DNA of 14,489 bases from CAZCCC01 sp964535715. GTDB lineage: Bacteria; Patescibacteriota; Patescibacteriia; Buchananbacterales; UBA6539. Below the pieces are notes generated by a model, which had not been told where the DNA came from, made no database searches, and saw nothing but the letters and a program-made list of their open reading frames with translations. The stretch is from NCBI GenBank assembly GCA_964535715.1, contig CAZHUO010000029.1, forward strand, positions 1-14,489. Direction: 5' to 3'. Each line of letters begins with the position of its first letter. Within the stretch, counting starts at the first letter, position 1. Both the position numbers and the translations under genes were made by a program. This document shows, piece by piece, positions 10,046 through 14,489 of the stretch.

Positions 10046-11893
10046 ATGAAAAAATATTCAAAAAATAATTTTTTTATAAAAATGCTGATTTATTGTGCTT
10101 GTATAATTGGCGTAATGATAATCGGATATGGAATATATCGGATCGTAAATTATAGCCTCTATATAAATCCTGGATTAATATTTCAGCAAAAAAATATAAA
10201 CCATGATTTGCCATATTTGGACAAAACTCTGCCAATTGAAGAAAGAGTATCAGATTTGCTTGGCCGAATGACTCAAGATGAAAAAATCGGCCAATTGGCA
10301 TTGGTCGAAAAAAATAGCATTAATAATTTAGACGATGTTGCCGGTTATGGAATTGGTGCAATATTAAGCGGTAGTGGCGGTAAACCAGAACCAAACACTC
10401 CAGAGTCGTGGCTTTCAATGGTTACAGACTTTGATTCTGCCAGCCGAAAAAGCCGGCTTGGCATTCCGGTGTTGTATGGTGTTGATGCAAATCATGGCCA
10501 CAGCAACATTATAGGGGCTACATTATTCCCCCACTTTATCGGCTTAGGCGCTGCCAACGACTTGGATTTAGTGCGTCGAACAGGAGAAATAACGGCGCAG
10601 GAAATGGCTGCAACAGGTATTTACTGGAACTTTTCGCCCAGCATAGATGTGACACAAGATATTCGCTGGGGACGAACCTATGAAACATTTGGCTCTGATT
10701 CGAAAACTGTGAGCGAGCTTGGAGCTGCTTATTTGGAGGGTCTTCAATCAGAAAAAAACAATAATCTGTCTGTCGTTGGAACAGCTAAACACTACTTAGG
10801 CAATGGCGCCATGGAATGGGACACTTCGGGAAACCCTGACTTCAAAATGGATCAAGGAATAATAATGGCAGATGAAGCAACTTTACGTAAGACACACCTG
10901 CCACCATTTTCGGCTGCAATCAAAGCGGGGGTTAATAGCGTTATGGTCAGCCATGCCACCTGGAACGGGATTGAACAAGCGGCCAGTCATTATCTTCTGA
11001 CTGACATATTGAAGAATGAACTCGGCTTCAATGGCTTTATCGTGTCTGACTGGTATGGCGTATATGAAATTCCAGAAAACAAATATAACGCCACAGTTAC
11101 AGCCATTAATGCCGGCGTAGACATGATTATGCTGCCGTATAATTATATTTTATTTACCTTACATATGCGGCTGGCACTTGAGCGGGGTGATATAACAACC
11201 AATCGCCTGGATGATGCCGTTCGCCGCATTTTGCGAACCAAGTTTGAAGTTGGTTTGTTTGATCAAAAACCAAATTCTAATTCATTACTGAATGAGCTTG
11301 GTTCAATCGAGCACCGCCAAGTGGCGCGCGAAGCTGTGCGAAAATCGCTGGTGTTGCTAAAGGACAGTAATCGCATATTGCCATTAGATAAGACCACCCC
11401 TCACATTGTGGTGGCCGGTTCAGCAGCTGACAATCTTGGACGTCAAGCAGGCGGCTGGACAATTGAGTGGCAAGGCATTGACGGCAATTGGATTAGTGGC
11501 ATAACGATTTTAAATGGCATTCGCCAAGCAGTATCATCTACCACTATTATTGAATATGATCAAGACGGCAATTTTCAAGCTTCAGCTAACCGCGCTGATG
11601 TTGGCATTGCAATAGTTGGCGAAAAACCCTATGCCGAGGGCTGGGGCGACAATCCTGCTCCGGCTCTGACTAATGAAGACTTGGCTACTATTAAAAAAGT
11701 CAAGCAAGCAAGCAAAAAACTAATAGTAATTATTGTATCCGGCCGGCCGCTGAATATAAAACAATATCAGCACAACTGGGATGCGATAATTGCCGCCTGG
11801 CTGCCCGGCAGCGAAGGCTCAGGCATTGCCGATGTTTTATTTGGTGATTATCCGTTTACCGGTAAGTTACCGATCACCTGGGAAATTAAATAA
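10046..11893 (+). CDS. Membrane-anchored GH3 exo-beta-glucosidase
   Basis: It hydrolyses terminal beta-glucosyl residues from glucans or cellodextrins, probably outside the membrane. Residues about 10-33 form one N-terminal transmembrane helix without a clear cleavage site. The GH3 barrel follows: KIGQ, RLGIPVLYGVDANHGHSN, GRTYETFGSD, GTAKHYLGNGA and GFIVSDW with nucleophile Asp335. The C-terminal domain has GGWTIEWQG (469-477) and GEKPYAEGWGD (525-535), which supplies the acid/base Glu. Trp336 and Trp471 correspond to the tryptophan clamp of barley exohydrolase ExoI (Trp286, Trp434), pointing to a broad-specificity exo-glucanase. The protein stops at GKLPITWEIK, about 30 residues before the usual PLFPFGxGL end, so it may be slightly truncated. 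No Shine-Dalgarno. Confidence 0.93.
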   Translation: MKKYSKNNFFIKMLIYCACIIGVMIIGYGIYRIVNYSLYINPGLIFQQKNINHDLPYLDKTLPIEERVSDLLGRMTQDEKIGQLALVEKNSINNLDDVAGYGIGAILSGSGGKPEPNTPESWLSMVTDFDSASRKSRLGIPVLYGVDANHGHSNIIGATLFPHFIGLGAANDLDLVRRTGEITAQEMAATGIYWNFSPSIDVTQDIRWGRTYETFGSDSKTVSELGAAYLEGLQSEKNNNLSVVGTAKHYLGNGAMEWDTSGNPDFKMDQGIIMADEATLRKTHLPPFSAAIKAGVNSVMVSHATWNGIEQAASHYLLTDILKNELGFNGFIVSDWYGVYEIPENKYNATVTAINAGVDMIMLPYNYILFTLHMRLALERGDITTNRLDDAVRRILRTKFEVGLFDQKPNSNSLLNELGSIEHRQVAREAVRKSLVLLKDSNRILPLDKTTPHIVVAGSAADNLGRQAGGWTIEWQGIDGNWISGITILNGIRQAVSSTTIIEYDQDGNFQASANRADVGIAIVGEKPYAEGWGDNPAPALTNEDLATIKKVKQASKKLIVIIVSGRPLNIKQYQHNWDAIIAAWLPGSEGSGIADVLFGDYPFTGKLPITWEIK

Positions 11894-11896
11894 AAA

Positions 11897-12046
11897 GTGT
11901 TTAATATACCAACATTAATAACAATAAAAAATCAGAAATATATTCATATTATCAATACTAAAAAAATCCCTAAATTTATTAATGATTATAGCAAAAAAGA
12001 AGCCAAAAGATTAATTAAAGCGAAAATAAATTATTACGAAAAATAA
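11897..12046 (+). CDS. Possible small protein (49 codons, GTG start)
   Basis: An open frame begins GTG 3 bases after the GH3 stop and in the same frame. It starts (M)FNIPTLITIKNQKYIHI and ends KKEAKRLIKAKINYYEK. It is very lysine and isoleucine rich, as AT-rich DNA would give, but the end looks like an ordered amphipathic helix. No family recognised and no ribosome binding site. It could be a translationally coupled small protein or simply a chance frame. It does not resemble the missing C terminus of the GH3 enzyme. Confidence 0.3.
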   Translation: MFNIPTLITIKNQKYIHIINTKKIPKFINDYSKKEAKRLIKAKINYYEK

Positions 12047-12062
12047 TAAAATTAAGCCTTAC

Positions 12063-12091
12063 TTGCCTAAATTTAGAGGCCATTATAAAAT
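12063..12091 (+). promoter_or_regulatory. Candidate promoter of the metalloprotease gene
   Basis: TTGCCT (12063-12068) and TAAAAT (12086-12091) are 17 bp apart, giving a leader of about 33 bases before ATG 12131. Both boxes are imperfect and the region is AT rich, so the support is moderate. Confidence 0.4.
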
Positions 12092-12130
12092 AATATTGCC
12101 CCAAATAACTAATTAATTAACCTCAAAATT

Positions 12131-12943
12131 ATGAGCAAAAAATTCCTAATTATCGGTTTAATTATGGCTTTTGCTTTAAGCCTGGCTTTTAGTCCGGTTT
12201 TAGCCAAAAACCAAGATATTCAAAAAGAATCAGCTCTTCCGGAGCAAGACGGAATATATGACGTTTCAGGCCGTCCCGACCTAAAAGTCCGGGTATTTGT
12301 CCACCGAGTAAAACCGGGTCAGCCAAAACCGCCGTTAATGCAATGTAATTTGCCTGATTCAGACTCCCAGGCAACAATCGGCCGAGCCGGCTGGCATTTG
12401 CCAAACGATGACTGGACTTATACCTTAAACCCAAGTAGTGTTCCGTCTTCGGTCGGTTCAGCCAATTTAGCAAATATGGCAGCTGACGCTTTCAGCCGCT
12501 GGTCTGATGCGACCGGCGCCACGCCAAAAGTAAATTTCGTCAAATCAGCTACAAATACAACAAAGGTAAAAGCCAGCTTAGATGGAATCAATATCATTAC
12601 CTGGGGAAGAATTAACAGCTCAGCTTTAGGAATCACCTATATTTGGTATAATAGAACCACCGGCCTAGTCACTGAACTGGATACAATTATGAGTACTAAA
12701 TATCCTTGGAGCTGGTCAAATCCGTCTTTATGGACCAGCCCGGAGTCTACTTGTGCCGACCAAAATTCTTACGATGCTCAGGGAATCCTTACTCATGAAT
12801 TAGGGCACTGGCTTGGATTAAACGACTTCTACACCGAAGACTATGTAAATGCCACAATGTATGGCTATGGATTTAAAGGAGAAATAAAAGCAACTACTCT
12901 AAGCACCGGCGACATTAACGGCGTCAAAGCTATTTACCCATAA
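12131..12943 (+). CDS. Secreted matrixin-type (M10) zinc metalloprotease
   Basis: A 270-residue exported protease. The N terminus is a signal peptide with a hydrophobic core (residues 5-20) and a likely cut after VLA at about residue 25. The zinc site HELGHWLGLND spans 222-232 (His222, His226 and Asp232 as ligands, Glu223 catalytic), the metzincin HExxHxxGxxD motif. Met243 in ATMYGYG is the Met-turn. The ending LSTGDINGVKAIYP matches the last helix of matrixin domains. The domain probably begins near WTYTLNP (95-101), as in KLTYRI of matrix metalloproteases. Cys72 in MQCNLPDSD lies just before it, where the cysteine-switch PRCGxPD sits in proMMPs; the only other cysteine is Cys208. No Shine-Dalgarno precedes ATG 12131. 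Confidence 0.92.
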   Translation: MSKKFLIIGLIMAFALSLAFSPVLAKNQDIQKESALPEQDGIYDVSGRPDLKVRVFVHRVKPGQPKPPLMQCNLPDSDSQATIGRAGWHLPNDDWTYTLNPSSVPSSVGSANLANMAADAFSRWSDATGATPKVNFVKSATNTTKVKASLDGINIITWGRINSSALGITYIWYNRTTGLVTELDTIMSTKYPWSWSNPSLWTSPESTCADQNSYDAQGILTHELGHWLGLNDFYTEDYVNATMYGYGFKGEIKATTLSTGDINGVKAIYP

Positions 12944-12958
12944 TAATCAAAATATACA

Positions 12959-12993
12959 AAAACCGCCCCTGAAAAATGCGGGACGGTTTTTTT
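12959..12993 (+). terminator. Strong terminator between convergent genes
   Basis: Arms 12961-12969 and 12980-12988 pair as AACCG and CCC against GGG and CGGTT, with one C-A mismatch and a 10-base loop, followed by seven T. It starts 15 bases after the protease stop. The preceding A-run gives a T-run on the minus strand as well, so it can also end the helicase transcript. Confidence 0.85.
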
Positions 12994-13023
12994 ATCGCCT
13001 GAAATGGCAATATTATTTTTATG

Positions 13024-14316
13024 TTAATAGGTTCTGCTTTGCCTTTTTTTAAATTGGCCAAAGCGCTTGCGCGGATAATTAAAATTATTTCGAGCATTCT
13101 TTCGTCTGCCGCCAGTCTGACCCAAAACATGGTAACTCTTAAAATCTTTTTTCTTAGACGGCCGAGCATTATCAAAAGATTGAGGCGCCATTGCCTGCCT
13201 TTTTGGCAAATCAGGAAGCTTAGAAACTACTAATTGTTTTTTTATTAATTTTTCGATTGCATTAACATCTGATCTTTGATCGGGCGTTGCAAAAGAAATT
13301 GCATGACCAACATGAGAAGCCCGGCCGGTCCGGCCAATGCGGTGGACATAATCGTTAATTTGCTCCGGCAAATCATAGTTGATAACCAGCTCAATTCCAT
13401 TTACGTCAATGCCTCGGGAGGCAATATCTGTAGCCACCAAAATGCGGTATCGGCCGACTTTGAAGCCGGCTAATGCTTCCAGTCGCTGGCCCAATGAACG
13501 ATTAGAATGAATCTCGGAAACCGTATGACCCATTTTCGAAATGACTTGGGTCATTTTTTTAACTCCAAATTTAGTCCTTGAAAAAATTAAAACACTGCCT
13601 TTGTATTCATTAAGTATATTTTTAAGTAATGACAATTTATCTTCCCGGTGGACAAAAAACAATTCCTGGGTGACGTTTGTTGCAGCCGTACCGGAAGGCG
13701 CCACTTCAACCCTGATTGGAAATCTCATATAATTTTTTGCAATATTGATTATCTCAGACGGAATCGTCGCCGAAAACAATAATGTCTGGCGCTCTTTAGA
13801 CAAATTTTTTAGAATTTCTCTAATCTGCGGGGCAAAGCCCATATCCAACATCCGGTCAGCTTCATCTAAAACCAATATTTTTGTCTGATTTAAATTAACT
13901 GTTCTCTGTTTTAAATGGTCAATGAGACGGCCAGGGGTGGCAATAATTATATGAGGCTGAGCCCGAAGCTGAACTAACTGCCGATTTATGTTTTCACCGC
14001 CGATTAATATGGCCGTTCTCAGCCCCAAAAATCGGCCGACTTGATTTAAAGCTTCTCTCACTTGAATCGCCAATTCTCGGGTGGGCAGAATAACCAAGCC
14101 CCTGCCTTTGTTTTGCACAATAAGCTGCATCATCGGAATACCAAAAGCCAGAGTCTTGCCGGTTCCAGTTTGGGCAATACCCATGATATCCTTGCCCAAA
14201 AGGGCGGGTTGAATTGATTGATGTTGAATCGGTGTTGGCACGGTAAAGTTTAATTTGTCCAAAATTTCCAAAATTTTTGGAGCTATTCCCAAACCATCAA
14301 ATGTTTGTTTGTTCAT
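13024..14316 (-). CDS. DEAD-box ATP-dependent RNA helicase (RhlE/CsdA-like)
   Basis: It unwinds RNA duplexes using ATP, most often in ribosome assembly or RNA decay and in the cold. All motifs are present in 430 residues: Q motif with PTPIQHQS (27-34), I AQTGTGKT (48-55), Ia PTRELA (78-83), TPGR (127-130), II DEAD (151-154), III SAT (182-184), V ATDIASRGID (295-304) and VI HRIGRTGR (325-332). The tail from about 372 is basic and rich in Arg, Lys and Asn (GGRRKNARNNFNYPRKRFG), suited to RNA binding. The subfamily is not certain. The ATG follows a terminator-like hairpin and U-run with no Shine-Dalgarno, and a strong promoter lies about 85 bp upstream, so expression may be set by attenuation. 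Confidence 0.96.
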   Translation of the reverse strand: MNKQTFDGLGIAPKILEILDKLNFTVPTPIQHQSIQPALLGKDIMGIAQTGTGKTLAFGIPMMQLIVQNKGRGLVILPTRELAIQVREALNQVGRFLGLRTAILIGGENINRQLVQLRAQPHIIIATPGRLIDHLKQRTVNLNQTKILVLDEADRMLDMGFAPQIREILKNLSKERQTLLFSATIPSEIINIAKNYMRFPIRVEVAPSGTAATNVTQELFFVHREDKLSLLKNILNEYKGSVLIFSRTKFGVKKMTQVISKMGHTVSEIHSNRSLGQRLEALAGFKVGRYRILVATDIASRGIDVNGIELVINYDLPEQINDYVHRIGRTGRASHVGHAISFATPDQRSDVNAIEKLIKKQLVVSKLPDLPKRQAMAPQSFDNARPSKKKDFKSYHVLGQTGGRRKNARNNFNYPRKRFGQFKKRQSRTY

Positions 14317-14356
14317 AAAAATAAAAAATTCCGACCCGAAAGGCTCAAGGTCAGAA
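14317..14356 (-). terminator. Terminator-like hairpin in the helicase leader (possible attenuator)
   Basis: On the minus strand TTCTGACC (14356-14349) and GGTCGGAA (14336-14329) form an 8-bp stem with one G-U pair and a 12-base loop. TTTTTTATTTTT follows and runs straight into the helicase ATG. It lies downstream of the promoter at 14402-14430, so it could end most transcripts before the gene. Confidence 0.7.
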
Positions 14357-14401
14357 TGATTATAAACTGAAAAATGAGTATCGAATCTTTAATAATAGTT
14401 A

Positions 14402-14430
14402 AGAATAGCATATATTCAAGAATATGTCAA
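14402..14430 (-). promoter_or_regulatory. Promoter of the DEAD-box helicase
   Basis: TTGACA (14430-14425) and TATTCT (14407-14402) are exactly 17 bp apart on the minus strand, with TGC just before the -10. Transcription should start near 14395, leaving a leader of about 80 nt. A second -10-like TATAAT occurs at 14364-14359 without a good -35. Bases 14431-14489 hold nothing I can assign. Confidence 0.75.
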
Positions 14431-14489
14431 CCCGCCGTTCTCTTTCATGTCAAATGCGACATAGCAAATTCCTTCGGTGTTTTCATCCC

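Noticed and set aside
14431..14489. Possible gene or RNA at the right edge
   Set aside because: Too short to judge; no start, stem or motif stands out.

Overview
The window looks like chromosomal sequence from an AT-rich bacterium of the Candidate Phyla Radiation (Patescibacteria). This is an inference. It rests on the compact smpB-ssrA-infC-rpmI-rplT block, on host genes that lack Shine-Dalgarno sequences (smpB looks nearly leaderless), and on the style of the tRNA-targeting serine recombinase and small-protein neighbourhood. No 16S gene or marker is present to name a lineage.

Layout. Bases 1-2610 are a host translation block: smpB, the tmRNA gene (659-1043, lying between smpB and infC), infC, rpmI, rplT and tRNA-Asp(GTC). 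Bases of about 2611-9770 are an integrated mobile element with every gene on the minus strand. Bases 10046-12943 carry a membrane-anchored GH3 exo-beta-glucosidase, a possible 49-residue ORF and a secreted matrixin-type metalloprotease, all on the plus strand. A DEAD-box RNA helicase converges on them from the right (13024-14316, minus) and has a terminator-like hairpin directly before its start codon.

The element is the main interest. In transcription order it has an Xre repressor and an overlapping ImmA/IrrE protease with a strong promoter and dyad operator, then a terminator. Next comes a hairpin-rich control region with a 60-residue ORF and a probable filamentous-phage-type (gene II/X) Rep. 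A second promoter and operator then precede a tightly packed run: orf91, orf41, an excisionase-like HTH protein, a cytosine-5 methyltransferase, a restriction endonuclease, a Vsr mismatch endonuclease and a large serine recombinase. The methyltransferase closely resembles M.HhaI through its target-recognition region and the endonuclease closely resembles R.HinP1I. Both comparisons, made from memory of those sequences, predict the target GCGC. The bases 1-9640 contain no GCGC while 9641-14489 contain twelve.

The recombinase reading frame runs antisense into tRNA-Asp and stops in the anticodon loop. At the other end of the element, in the same orientation, is a 43-codon ORF that could be the recombinase's original C-terminal tail. 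That would place the attachment site inside the recombinase gene, so that integration swaps its C terminus. This is a hypothesis.

An N gap at 6723-6822 is bordered by two repeats of exactly 55 bp each. It is best read as an unresolved assembly loop or 260-bp tandem duplication in orf91.
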